This document shows, piece after piece, positions 33,928 through 42,803 of a DNA stretch of 64,000 nucleotides (position 1 is its first letter; each line of letters opens with the position of its first letter). This DNA comes from Cohnella cholangitidis (GTDB taxonomy: Bacteria > Bacillota > Bacilli > Paenibacillales > Paenibacillaceae). The stretch is from contig NZ_CP041969.1 of assembly GCF_014107495.1 (NCBI RefSeq), positions 5,133,501 to 5,197,500 on the forward strand, given 5' to 3'. The position numbers and the translations under genes were made by a program. Below the pieces are notes generated by a model, which was not told the origin of the DNA, ran no database searches, and worked only from the letters and a program-made list of their open reading frames with translations.

Positions 33928-36123
33928 ATGGGCATGGAGCTGCTTCTCGAGAAAGCGACTACTTATATGAAAGAGCAAGATTTGCAGAAAATCCGGGAAG
34001 CTTACGAATTTGCCGAAGAAGCTCATCGCGGCCAAGTGCGTAAATCCGGTGAACCTTATATATTGCATCCCGTGGCGGTCGCCGAGATTTGCATGGGAAT
34101 GCAGATGGACGTCGTTACGGTAATGGCGGCGTTGCTTCATGACGTGGTCGAGGATACGAACGTAACGCTTGAAGACCTGCGCGATCGCTTCGGCGAGACG
34201 ATGGCAGGTCTTGTTGACGGTTTGACTAAGCTGGAACGCATTCAGTTTCAATCCAAGGAAGAACAGCAGAACGAAAACTACCGCAAAATGTTCGTGGCGA
34301 TGGCGAACGACATTCGGGTCATTCTCATTAAACTCGCCGATCGTCTGCACAATATGCGTACTCTTAAGTTTCAATCGGAGGAGAGCCAACGCCGGATCGC
34401 TCACGAGACGTTGGAAATTTTTTGCCCGATTGCCCATCGGCTGGGGATCAGCTCGATCAAGTGGGAGATGGAGGATATCGCGCTTCGCTTCCTGAACCCG
34501 CAGCAATATTACCGCATCGCCCATCTCATGAAAATGAAACGGACGGAACGCGAGCAGCACATAACCGAGGTCATCGAACGAATCCGCGAGAAGCTCGAGG
34601 AAATGGGCATTCAAGGCGATATTTCCGGTCGTCCTAAACATATTTATAGCATTTATAAGAAAATGACTTCGCGGAACAAACAATTCAACGAGATCTACGA
34701 TTTGCTCGCGATCCGCATTCTTGTCGACAACGTGAAGGATTGTTATGCGACTCTGGGGATTATCCATACGCTGTGGAAGCCGATGCCGGGCCGGTTCAAG
34801 GATTATATCGCCATGCCGAAGGCGAACATGTATCAGTCGTTGCATACGACGATCATCGGTTCGACGGGCGAACCGACGGAAGTGCAAATCCGTACGTGGG
34901 AAATGCACCGGACGAGCGAAATCGGAATCGCGGCGCATTGGGCATACAAGGACGGAAGTTCGGCGGCCGGCGTAGCGCCGGGCAGCTTCGGCGATAAAAT
35001 GAATTGGTTCCGCGAAATTATCGAGCTGCAGCAGGAAACGCGCGATGCGGCGGAGTTCATGGAATCGCTCAAGATGGACTTCTTTACCGATCTCGTTTTC
35101 GTGTTTACGCCTAAAGGCGAAGTGTTCGAGTTGCCTGCCGGCTCCGTGCCGCTCGATTTTGCGTATCGCGTTCATACGGAAGTCGGAAACCGTACGATCG
35201 GAGCGAAGGTTAACGGCCGCATCGTGCCTCTCGACCATAAGCTGAAGACGGGAGATATCGTCGAGATCCTTACCTCCAAGCATTCCTACGGCCCTAGCCA
35301 GGATTGGCTTAAGATAGCCCAGTCTTCCCATGCGCGAAGCAAAATTCGCCAATGGTTCAAGAAGGAGCAACGCGAGGAAAGCGTCGATAAGGGGCGCGAG
35401 CTGCTCGAACGCGAGCTCAAGCGGTTAAGCTTGGAGCCGTACGAATGGATGACCGACGAGAAACTCCAGGAAGCAGCGAAGAAATTTACTTTTAACGATG
35501 TGGAAGATATGTTGTCGGCGATCGGTTTCGGAGGCATCACCGCACCGCAGGTATGCACGAAGCTAACGGAGAAAATGCGCAGGGAAGCGGAAGAGGCGCA
35601 GCAAATCCAATTGACGACGGAAGTCAAGGAAATGAAGGCTCCGGCATCGGCGACCGAGAAGCGGCGTCCTACCCATGGCGTAAGCGTCAAAGGCGTAGAC
35701 AACCTGCTTGTTCGGTTTGCCCGTTGCTGCAATCCGGTGCCCGGCGACGATATTATCGGCTATATTACGCGCGGACGCGGCGTATCGGTGCATCGGACCG
35801 ATTGCCCGAATATCCCGACGGGGGAAGACGGCGAAGAAGCGGCTCGCGTAATCGAGGTCGATTGGGAGTCCGCGGTAGAGTCGAACTATAGCGTAGAGAT
35901 AGAGATCCTAGGCCATGATCGCCGGGGATTGCTGAACGAAGTGCTGCAGGCCGTCTCGGAAAGCAAGACGAATATTTCAGCGGTATCCGGACGTTCCGAC
36001 AAGAACAAGATGGCGATCATGCACATGACGATTCTGATCCGCAATAAGGATCATCTGCAGTCGGTCGTCGATAAGATCAAACGGGTCAAAGATATATTCT
36101 CCGTGCAACGGATGATGCAATAG
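33928..36123 (+). CDS. relA: Bifunctional (p)ppGpp synthetase/hydrolase Rel
   Basis: Makes and degrades the stringent-response alarmone. 731 residues: HD hydrolase domain (LLHDVVEDTN), synthetase domain (FKDYIAMPKANMYQSLHTT), TGS domain (FVFTPKGEVFELPAGSVPLDFAY), helical region, conserved Cys block (FARCCNPVPGDDIIGYITRGRG) and C-terminal ACT domain. Intact HD and synthetase motifs point to both activities. ATG start after GAAAGGA; the earlier GTG at 33898 lacks a ribosome binding site. Confidence 0.97.
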   Translation: MGMELLLEKATTYMKEQDLQKIREAYEFAEEAHRGQVRKSGEPYILHPVAVAEICMGMQMDVVTVMAALLHDVVEDTNVTLEDLRDRFGETMAGLVDGLTKLERIQFQSKEEQQNENYRKMFVAMANDIRVILIKLADRLHNMRTLKFQSEESQRRIAHETLEIFCPIAHRLGISSIKWEMEDIALRFLNPQQYYRIAHLMKMKRTEREQHITEVIERIREKLEEMGIQGDISGRPKHIYSIYKKMTSRNKQFNEIYDLLAIRILVDNVKDCYATLGIIHTLWKPMPGRFKDYIAMPKANMYQSLHTTIIGSTGEPTEVQIRTWEMHRTSEIGIAAHWAYKDGSSAAGVAPGSFGDKMNWFREIIELQQETRDAAEFMESLKMDFFTDLVFVFTPKGEVFELPAGSVPLDFAYRVHTEVGNRTIGAKVNGRIVPLDHKLKTGDIVEILTSKHSYGPSQDWLKIAQSSHARSKIRQWFKKEQREESVDKGRELLERELKRLSLEPYEWMTDEKLQEAAKKFTFNDVEDMLSAIGFGGITAPQVCTKLTEKMRREAEEAQQIQLTTEVKEMKAPASATEKRRPTHGVSVKGVDNLLVRFARCCNPVPGDDIIGYITRGRGVSVHRTDCPNIPTGEDGEEAARVIEVDWESAVESNYSVEIEILGHDRRGLLNEVLQAVSESKTNISAVSGRSDKNKMAIMHMTILIRNKDHLQSVVDKIKRVKDIFSVQRMMQ

Positions 36124-36153
36124 AAGCGGACGGCAAGAACGGAGGAAGCGGGA

Positions 36154-36600
36154 ATGAAAGTGGTTTTGCAGCGGGTATCCGAAGCTAAGGTAACCGTCGA
36201 AGGGGAAACCGTCGGCCGGATCGAAGCGGGTTTAATGCTTCTCGTCGGGGTCGGACAAGAGGATACGGAACAGGATCCGGTCTGGATGGCGGACAAGCTG
36301 GCCGGTTTACGGATCTTCGAAGACGATGCCGGCAAAATGAATCTGTCGGTCGAGGACGTAAAGGGATCGATTCTCTCCGTTTCCCAGTTCACGTTGTATG
36401 GGGATTGCCGCAAAGGCAAACGTCCGAACTTCATGGGAGCCGCGAGACCGGAGCTGGCCGAATCGTTGTACGAGCAGTTCAACGAGCGGCTGCGGGCGCG
36501 CGGGCTTCACGTGGAAACGGGCCGATTCGGCGCGATGATGGACGTTTCCCTAGTCAACGATGGTCCGGTTACGTTGATCCTGGATAGCCGGAACGGTTGA
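36154..36600 (+). CDS. dtd: D-aminoacyl-tRNA deacylase
   Basis: Removes D-amino acids (and glycine) wrongly attached to tRNA. 148 residues with SQFTLYGDCRKGKRPNF and NDGPVTLILDS, the two cross-subunit motifs that form the active site. ATG start after GGAGGAAG. The relA-dtd pairing is standard in Firmicutes. Confidence 0.97.
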   Translation: MKVVLQRVSEAKVTVEGETVGRIEAGLMLLVGVGQEDTEQDPVWMADKLAGLRIFEDDAGKMNLSVEDVKGSILSVSQFTLYGDCRKGKRPNFMGAARPELAESLYEQFNERLRARGLHVETGRFGAMMDVSLVNDGPVTLILDSRNG

Positions 36601-36656
36601 AAATCGCGCGATGAGGCAACACTACATGTCAAATCCTTCTTCATAGGAGTGTTGGC

Positions 36657-36839
36657 ATGAGGCAATCGCGCAAGGAAGCGAACCTGGAATGGATGATGCG
36701 GGAGGGCTTTATGCCGGAACGCAGGGAAGCAATGGCTCTGTCGAGTCAAATTCGCGAGGAGTTCGGGAGCGAGCTTGGCGATGGTTCGCCTGCGGGAGCC
36801 GCGCACGGAAGGCGCCATCCCCCCGGCGGGCGAGGGTAG
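36657..36839 (+). CDS. Small hypothetical protein
   Basis: Possible 60-residue protein beginning MRQSRKEANLEWMMREGF, polar and slightly basic with a Gly/Pro/Arg tail. Not recognised. In favour: AGGAG nine bases before the ATG and a terminator just after the stop. Against: no family known to me and biased composition at the C-terminus. Upstream, a loose repeat of the first codons (GATGAGGCAACA) is present. Confidence 0.35.
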   Translation: MRQSRKEANLEWMMREGFMPERREAMALSSQIREEFGSELGDGSPAGAAHGRRHPPGGRG

Positions 36840-36854
36840 TCCAGATCACTATAG

Positions 36855-36890
36855 AAATCCCCTCCGGGATCGGAGGGGATTTCTTATTTT
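36855..36890. terminator. Bidirectional terminator between dtd side and glucanase gene
   Basis: Stem AAATCCCCTCCG / CGGAGGGGATTT with a four-base loop. T-rich on the + strand end and A-rich at the other, so it can serve both convergent transcripts. Confidence 0.85.
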
Positions 36891-36892
36891 CC

Positions 36893-39800
36893 TTACGGTT
36901 TCTCGATTAACGTAACGTTATCAATCCAAATGCTATGCGGTTGGAACAGAGGACCGGAATAGTCCGGTGAAGGCGGTGAACCCGGAACATTGTTGCTGCC
37001 TAGAAGGAAGTTCAGTATGGCGTTCTGATCGGTATCCCCGCTGACCGTAAATTCGAAAGTATGAGTCAGTTCGGCAGAGGTCAATAAGACCGGCTGCGCG
37101 GGTAAATGTAAACCGGTGCTCCCGTTCTCCACTTGGACCAAGACGCTCTTGCCGATCGAAGAACGGGCATCGAAGGAGAGGACGTAGGTTTTTCCGGCGA
37201 CAAGCTTTAGGCCTGTCTGGAACACTTGAGTCGACCATTGGAACCAACCATCGTAATTCGGAAAGTCGACTTTTAATTTCTGGGCGTCGACGGCGAACAC
37301 GGTCGTATCCGCGCCATCGTTCACATAGGTTTTCCAATGGTCCATGTTCGCGTCGAACGTTCCGTTAAGGAGAGCATGACCCTCGAGTGATGGCATCGTA
37401 ACTTCGACTAAGCTGATATTATCGAAATATAGGTCATGGGCCGCGTCGATCGCGTCGTCAATCCGGCCAAGCAGGAAGTTGACGTGGGCGCCGGTGTCCG
37501 TTGCCGTATTCGAGGTGAAGGTATAGCTGTACGTTTGGGTCGTATCCGTTAACGCGACAGTACGAGGTTCTAAATATTTGGCGTAATCCCCGCCCTTATG
37601 TTCGACGACGACCTGAATGTTGCGGTCGATCGTGGAACTGGCGTCGAAGGTTAGGCGATAGCTTTTGTTTTGTTCGATCGTCACGTTCTCGTAGTCTACT
37701 TGGGCGTTCCAAGAGTCGGGACCGCTCCGGTTAAGGCTCGCTTTCATCGAACCGTTTTCTCCGTAGACGGCTCCCGTAACTCCGCCGCCGTTATGGAAAA
37801 AACTAGTCCATCCCGCCGTGTTCGCATCGAAAGTTCCGTTAGTCAACCGATTGCTTAAGCCTATCGCCCCTTTGGGCTCGAAAACGACGTTATCGATGAA
37901 CACGTCATGCGCTCCAAGCGCGGCATCTTCGCCTATTCTGCCAAGCAGAAACTTCAAGTCGACGTTCTCGCTGCCTGATTTCATGAACTCGAATCGATAA
38001 CGCTTTTTCTCGGCCGTCAGATCAATGATCGTACTGAAAGACGGTTGGTAAGCGGAATTCTCGATAACGGCTTGCATTTTCCGATTCGTTGTCGCGTATG
38101 CATCGAATTCGAAGAGGTACGGAATGCCGTTCGAAGCGCTAAGGCCTTCTTGCAGGAATAGGGCGCTCCATGGGTTGGGCCCGGTTCCCCCGATCGATAG
38201 CGTGGCTTGGGATTGCTGCGTCGAAGCGGCAAGAGTCGCGCCGTCATTGGCGACTGTCCGCCATCCGGCAAGTCCGCCGTCGAATTGGCCGTTCCGTAAC
38301 GGGAATTTCACTACGGTAGGATCCAGATAGAGACTTGTGCGCACGAGTTTAATGTTGTCCAACTTCAGGTTGCCTGCGGATCCTCCCAAATGAAATACGA
38401 GTTGGGCTTCGTTAGTCGATGCCTCGTTCATCGTAAAGGACATGCTCTTCATTTCCGTGACCGTCGTAAGATTTAACGTTTGTTCCGCATAAATCTTGTC
38501 TCCGTTCTTGCTTTGGAGTCGAACGGTTATGGCACGCGCCGCGTTTGCGCTGCCTTCCCATGCGAGAAGATAACTTTGTCCGTTAATCAGCGGCAATCCT
38601 CTCTGCAGCCATTGAAGTTGATCCGCGGCAGAGCCGCCGTTCGCGATATTCAGATTGAGCTTTCGCTCGGTCTCGTTAACGGAGGCAGTCGCTTGAGATC
38701 CTCCCGACTTTATCAAATGCCAATAGGATAGTCGGTTCGGCTCCCCTTGGTCGAATGTGCCGTTATAAATATGGTTGCCTTCCGGTCCGTATGGCGTTTT
38801 GGGCAAGTCGTGCTCGAACGCAATGCTGTCGATCTCGACCAGCTTCACGTTGCCGAACCAAACGGGATGCGTGTTCGTCCCCATATTGAATTCGATTCGT
38901 GCGGCGATATCCGAATCTTGTTTCATCTGGAAAGACATTTGGTAGCTTTGGAAAGTATCGGTTAAAGGTACGGATAAGGAAGGAGAGTAAGCTGTGAATC
39001 CTCTGGACTGGCCGCCCGTCAACTTAACGTTCATTAACCGCGAGCTGTCCGTCTTGGCATCGAAAGTAAGCTTGTAATAACGACCCTTTGCCAAGGACAC
39101 GATCGCTTGCGGCTGAATGGAGTAAGGGTTGCCTCCGCCGTTCGAGATACTGACTTTGGCGTAGTTGCGGTCATCGATTGACTCGATGGCTACCGTTGCC
39201 GCCGCGCTTCCGGGTTCCTGGAAGAGGTTCCAATGCGCCGTACCGCTTACGCCCATTCCTGCATCTCCGGCCGTTGTCTGAGTGAAACCGGCGTTGTAGA
39301 CCATATCGTTGTCAGGGGCTTGAGGAAGCTTAGATCCCGGCAGGTAGCTCTCTTTGGTTAGGGTCGGAGGCGTCGGCTCGCTATAGCTTCTCCCCGTTAA
39401 CTTGTAGTAACGAACGTAATCAATCTCCATCGCCTGAGGAAATACGGTATCCGGAGTCGGGTCCCCGTCGAAATTTCCTCCAACCGCCACGTTCATGATC
39501 AAGTGGAAGGGTTGATCGAAAGGAGCCGGATAAGAATTAACGTCAGGTTGGTTCGCGCTTCGGCTGTACCAGTCGTTCTGGGTGGAGTAGAGGTGGCCGT
39601 CCACGTACCAGCGAATCTCGTTAGGCTCCCATTCGATGGCGTAAGTATGGTATTGTTGCGTCGTGCTATTCACGAACTTGTATTCTTTGCCGCTGCTTGT
39701 ATTTCCCGGAGCGGGTTGGCCGTAATGGAGAGTTCCCGCAATCGTATCGGGCTTGCTGCCCCACGTTTCCATAATATCGATTTCGCCGGAGGCCGCCCAA

Positions 39801-41332
39801 GTACCGTACGCATTGTCTTCCGGCAGCATCCATATGGCGGGCCAATAGCCTTTGCCTGCCGGCGTTTTGGCCCGGATTTCGTATTTCCCGTATTTCTCCT
39901 TGAATAGCCCTTTCGTCTTAATGCGCGCGGAAGTATAGTGGAACCCCTCGTACTCTTCTTTTTTCGCCGTTATGACAAGCTTGCCGTTCTCAACCTTTAC
40001 GTTGTCGGGCCGAGACGTATAGTACTGCAACTCGTTATTTCCCCAACCCGGGATGTTAACGCTAGCTCCGTTCGTTGTATCGAAGGTCCATTTAGTCGGA
40101 TCGATCGTATTGCCGTCGAACTCATCGCTCCATGCTAAAGTCCATGGATTCGAAGTCGTCGTGCCGCCTCCGCCGCCTCCGCCGCCTCCGCTAGCGGATC
40201 CTCCCGTAGCCATGTTTCCTGCCGAAATCCCGGAAGGCAACTCTTTGCCGTTAAACAACACGCCGGCAGCTTGATTATCGAATTTTTCGATTTTCCCTTT
40301 CCCCTCGATCGTGGTTTTGTCGGCTTGCTGCGTAATGATGAATTGCTTGATAACGGCGCCTTCCGCCAAGATGATATGAGCTAGTCCGTCCACGATCAGT
40401 TGATCAACCGTTCCGGAAATGACGACGCGGACGAGACTGTTTTTCTTATTCACGACAAGAGTTGCCAGGCGTGAATCGTTGAGGGTAACGCTATGATCGC
40501 CGCCCCCTTGCACGAACGTAGTCCCTTTCACGGTGACCTTATCCAATTTTACGTCGCCATCGCCTATTCCGGGCGTCAAGTACAAATTCCCTTCGACAAC
40601 CGTGTTTTCGATCACGACATCGGAATGGTTAAGAACGGCGTTTCCTTTGACGGACCCTGCTGCTACGATGCCCTCTTTGTTTACATATAAAGCGGTAATC
40701 CGATCGAGCATCGCGGCAAGCTCGGCACGGCTTATCGTCTTGCCGGGCTTGAACGTCCCATCGGCGAAGCCGTTCGAATAACCTCCCTGCGCGAGCGCGG
40801 AGATCGCGTTTACAGTCGATTGTTCAAGTCCGTCTAGATCGGAGAAGGAGGGGGAAGATTTACCGGAAGCAGCCGTAAAATGAAAGACCTTCGACAGGGC
40901 CGCGGCTACTTCCGCTCGGCTAATGGGGGAGTTGGGATGCGCGGCACGGTCTTGATCGAGAGACAAGTATCCCGCTTCGATCGCTTTGGAAATTTCCGTA
41001 TTCGCCCATGCGCTAGCGGTTCTGTCTTTTAACAAGGCCGATGATAATGCATTGAAACCGAACAATCGGTTGATCATAGCCGCGAATTCGACTCGCGTGA
41101 TCGGCTGGTTGGGACGGATCGTTCCGTCGGGATAACCGGACAAGACGCCGTAGCCCTTAAGATGATCAATCGCGGATGCCGCCCAGTGCTTGGAAGGAAG
41201 ATCCTTGTACGCCGGTGTGCCGGCGCCTGTCGATGGTGTTGCGGCAAAAGCCCCGTTCATCACGATAGAGAAAAGCAGTAAATAAATTCCGAAAGATGAC
41301 AGGCCTTTCTTGATAAATCCGTTACGCTGCAT
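36893..41332 (-). CDS. SLH-anchored GH16 family beta-glucanase with multiple carbohydrate-binding modules
   Basis: Secreted, cell-surface 1479-residue protein. Order of parts: signal peptide (1-31), three S-layer homology domains (about 42-215, e.g. GYPDGTIRPNQPITRVEFAAM), a beta-rich segment rich in short strands (about 220-370), a Gly linker (about 380-392), a GH16 catalytic domain (about 395-650) with the catalytic GEIDIMETWG at about 513-522, and five carbohydrate-binding-like repeats (about 660-1479), each with NGTFD- or NAGF-type starts and an FDNISLV- or IDNVTLI-type end. Laminarinase-like beta-1,3(4)-glucan hydrolysis is the likely activity. Three SLH domains anchor it to secondary wall polymer. 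ATG start after GAAAGAAGGGA. Confidence 0.92.
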   Translation of the reverse strand: MQRNGFIKKGLSSFGIYLLLFSIVMNGAFAATPSTGAGTPAYKDLPSKHWAASAIDHLKGYGVLSGYPDGTIRPNQPITRVEFAAMINRLFGFNALSSALLKDRTASAWANTEISKAIEAGYLSLDQDRAAHPNSPISRAEVAAALSKVFHFTAASGKSSPSFSDLDGLEQSTVNAISALAQGGYSNGFADGTFKPGKTISRAELAAMLDRITALYVNKEGIVAAGSVKGNAVLNHSDVVIENTVVEGNLYLTPGIGDGDVKLDKVTVKGTTFVQGGGDHSVTLNDSRLATLVVNKKNSLVRVVISGTVDQLIVDGLAHIILAEGAVIKQFIITQQADKTTIEGKGKIEKFDNQAAGVLFNGKELPSGISAGNMATGGSASGGGGGGGGGTTTSNPWTLAWSDEFDGNTIDPTKWTFDTTNGASVNIPGWGNNELQYYTSRPDNVKVENGKLVITAKKEEYEGFHYTSARIKTKGLFKEKYGKYEIRAKTPAGKGYWPAIWMLPEDNAYGTWAASGEIDIMETWGSKPDTIAGTLHYGQPAPGNTSSGKEYKFVNSTTQQYHTYAIEWEPNEIRWYVDGHLYSTQNDWYSRSANQPDVNSYPAPFDQPFHLIMNVAVGGNFDGDPTPDTVFPQAMEIDYVRYYKLTGRSYSEPTPPTLTKESYLPGSKLPQAPDNDMVYNAGFTQTTAGDAGMGVSGTAHWNLFQEPGSAAATVAIESIDDRNYAKVSISNGGGNPYSIQPQAIVSLAKGRYYKLTFDAKTDSSRLMNVKLTGGQSRGFTAYSPSLSVPLTDTFQSYQMSFQMKQDSDIAARIEFNMGTNTHPVWFGNVKLVEIDSIAFEHDLPKTPYGPEGNHIYNGTFDQGEPNRLSYWHLIKSGGSQATASVNETERKLNLNIANGGSAADQLQWLQRGLPLINGQSYLLAWEGSANAARAITVRLQSKNGDKIYAEQTLNLTTVTEMKSMSFTMNEASTNEAQLVFHLGGSAGNLKLDNIKLVRTSLYLDPTVVKFPLRNGQFDGGLAGWRTVANDGATLAASTQQSQATLSIGGTGPNPWSALFLQEGLSASNGIPYLFEFDAYATTNRKMQAVIENSAYQPSFSTIIDLTAEKKRYRFEFMKSGSENVDLKFLLGRIGEDAALGAHDVFIDNVVFEPKGAIGLSNRLTNGTFDANTAGWTSFFHNGGGVTGAVYGENGSMKASLNRSGPDSWNAQVDYENVTIEQNKSYRLTFDASSTIDRNIQVVVEHKGGDYAKYLEPRTVALTDTTQTYSYTFTSNTATDTGAHVNFLLGRIDDAIDAAHDLYFDNISLVEVTMPSLEGHALLNGTFDANMDHWKTYVNDGADTTVFAVDAQKLKVDFPNYDGWFQWSTQVFQTGLKLVAGKTYVLSFDARSSIGKSVLVQVENGSTGLHLPAQPVLLTSAELTHTFEFTVSGDTDQNAILNFLLGSNNVPGSPPSPDYSGPLFQPHSIWIDNVTLIEKP

Positions 41333-41370
41333 AACAGTAAATCCCTTCTTTCGTTAAAATGATTTACTTC

Positions 41371-41384
41371 TGAAAGCGTTTTCC
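41371..41384. promoter_or_regulatory. cre-like site before the glucanase gene
   Basis: TGAAAGCGTTTTCC matches the catabolite-responsive element consensus (WTGNAANCGNWNNCW) well. It lies downstream of the mapped promoter, in the 5' leader, where CcpA binding would block transcription. The site could alternatively be bound by the neighbouring LacI-type regulator. Confidence 0.6.
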
Positions 41385-41392
41385 TCTGTCGC

Positions 41393-41427
41393 TAATCAAA
41401 ATGTCCTACGTGGGACATTTTTGATTA
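41393..41427. promoter_or_regulatory. Palindromic operator candidate of the glucanase gene
   Basis: Arms TAATCAAAATGTCC and GGACATTTTTGATTA flank a six-base centre; one extra T in the right arm. It directly follows the -10 box of the glucanase promoter and covers the start point, a typical repressor position. It could also form an mRNA hairpin. Confidence 0.65.
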
Positions 41428-41455
41428 GTATACCTCCGGTCAGTCAGGATTTCAA
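41427..41455 (-). promoter_or_regulatory. Promoter of the GH16 glucanase gene
   Basis: On the minus strand: TTGAAA (plus 41450-41455), 17-base spacer, TATACT (plus 41427-41432). Nearly consensus. Located between the regulator gene stop and the glucanase start. Confidence 0.75.
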
Positions 41456-41491
41456 TGTGGTTTTTTTGTCGATTCGTAAGCCAAAGGGACA

Positions 41492-42523
41492 TTAATTTAT
41501 TGCGTTACGGCAAGAAGAGCGTTCGACGAGTGCAGCGCGAAAAGTCGGAGATGGCATGGCGTTACCGGCTTTGCCCTCCATCAAGTCAATGATCCGTTCC
41601 GTGATTGAAACGGCCATTTCCACGCGAGGGACTCTCATCGTAGTAAGCGGGGGGTGCGTATACTGGGAAATCAGGAGGTCGTCGAATCCGATGATCGAAA
41701 GCCGTTCGGGAACGGATACCCCAAGCCGGATGGATGCTTGAATAGCCCCGTAAGCCATCAAATCGTTGCTGCAAAATATCGCTTCGGGAAGATCGTTGCT
41801 CCGAACCCATCGTTCAACCGCGTCGTAACCGCTTTTCTCGATGAACTGACCGTAGTAGATATGGTCTTTCTCCACCGACAATCCTCGGTCGCGAACAGCG
41901 GCTAAGAAACCGTCAAGACGCTCTTGCGAAGCCGGGATAGCCATGTCTCCGGTGACGATGCCAAGACGGGTATAGCCGAGATCCAATAAATATTGACCTG
42001 CTTCATAGGCGCTCGTTCGGTTATCCAAGTAAGGAAAGGGGATATCCATCGTGCCCGGATGCAGGTTGTTCTGATCGAATACGCCGATGCTGAAGCCGGC
42101 TTCCGTTACTTTATCCACGATAAACTGCACGTTAGACCAACTGATGATGATACCCGAATCAATGCTCTTCTGCTTGTATAGGCTTAGGAGTTGGTCGGTG
42201 TCGGATATATCCATGATCGAGACAAGCACGTTATAGTTTCTTGAATTGCTGTAGCTGACGATACCTCCGATTACGGCGCTATAGAATAGATCATCCGTAT
42301 ACAATTTATACCGCTCCTGGTTTTGTACGATGAAGACGGCAATGGTGGTAGGTTTGCTAGAAGACAGCTTACGTGCGGCCGCGCTCGGTTCGAAATGATG
42401 CTCTTCCATGATTTTCTGGATTTTGGCTTGCGTTTCGGGCTTGACGTTCGGGGCGTTATTCAGAACTCGCTGCACGGTTTTGCGGGACACCCCCGCAAGG
42501 CGCGATATATCGTATATATTCAT
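41492..42523 (-). CDS. LacI-family transcriptional regulator
   Basis: 343 residues: N-terminal helix-turn-helix (IYDISRLAGVSRKTVQRVLNN) and a periplasmic-binding-protein-like sugar sensor domain (IAVFIVQNQE, GIVTGDMAIPASQERLDGF, AIFCSNDLMAYGAIQA, SIIGFDDLLISQYTHPPLTT). Lies upstream of and in line with the GH16 gene, so a beta-glucan oligosaccharide-responsive repressor of that gene is the simplest model. The ATG at 42523 was chosen with GGATGG before it; the TTG five codons earlier lacks one. Regulator may also act on its own promoter. Confidence 0.9.
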   Translation of the reverse strand: MNIYDISRLAGVSRKTVQRVLNNAPNVKPETQAKIQKIMEEHHFEPSAAARKLSSSKPTTIAVFIVQNQERYKLYTDDLFYSAVIGGIVSYSNSRNYNVLVSIMDISDTDQLLSLYKQKSIDSGIIISWSNVQFIVDKVTEAGFSIGVFDQNNLHPGTMDIPFPYLDNRTSAYEAGQYLLDLGYTRLGIVTGDMAIPASQERLDGFLAAVRDRGLSVEKDHIYYGQFIEKSGYDAVERWVRSNDLPEAIFCSNDLMAYGAIQASIRLGVSVPERLSIIGFDDLLISQYTHPPLTTMRVPRVEMAVSITERIIDLMEGKAGNAMPSPTFRAALVERSSCRNAIN

Positions 42524-42575
42524 GAGCAAGCCATCCAATCTTGAAGGATTTCGTGAAATAGGAAATGTTTAAAAT

Positions 42576-42604
42576 AGTCTATCGAATACAATGGAGAGGG
42601 TCAA
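42576..42604 (-). promoter_or_regulatory. Promoter of the LacI-family regulator
   Basis: On the minus strand: TTGACC (plus 42599-42604), 17-base spacer, TAGACT (plus 42576-42581). Confidence 0.65.
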
Positions 42605-42610
42605 CAGGCC

Positions 42611-42625
42611 GAAGTTAACGCTTTC
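42611..42625. promoter_or_regulatory. Second cre-like/LacI-type site, before the regulator promoter
   Basis: GAAGTTAACGCTTTC; read on the minus strand GAAAGCGTTAACTTC. It shares the core GAAAGCGTT with the site in front of the glucanase gene and lies just upstream of the -35 box. Confidence 0.45.
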
Positions 42626-42721
42626 TTTTTTGTAACGAAACTGTAATCTGTTATACACGCCTTCTTAAAGTAAATAGACTAATCTATAGACGACCCCCTT
42701 TTTCAATATATTTAATCATTG

Positions 42722-42751
42722 AACCTGCCGATCTTCGGCAGGTTATTTTCT
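42722..42751 (+). terminator. Orphan terminator upstream of the hisS leader
   Basis: Perfect stem AACCTGCCG / CGGCAGGTT with a five-base loop and ATTTTCTTT behind it, oriented for the + strand. No + strand gene lies within several kilobases upstream, so it may end an unrecognised short transcript starting around 42630-42690. Confidence 0.7.
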
Positions 42752-42768
42752 TTCAGGTCCGCAATTTC

Positions 42769-42797
42769 TTGACATGCATTCATCAACAGACTACAAT
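42769..42797 (+). promoter_or_regulatory. Promoter of the hisS T-box leader
   Basis: TTGACA (42769-42774), 17-base spacer, TACAAT (42792-42797). Strong sigma-A type promoter. Confidence 0.8.
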
Positions 42798-42803
42798 AAA
42801 TAA

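Noticed and set aside
33847..35370. 507-codon frame antisense to relA
   Set aside because: Mirror frame of a strongly conserved gene in GC-biased codons; no ribosome binding site or known domain.
40155..40190. CCG-rich repeat on the + strand
   Set aside because: Codes for a Gly linker in the glucanase on the minus strand; not a CRISPR or regulatory repeat.
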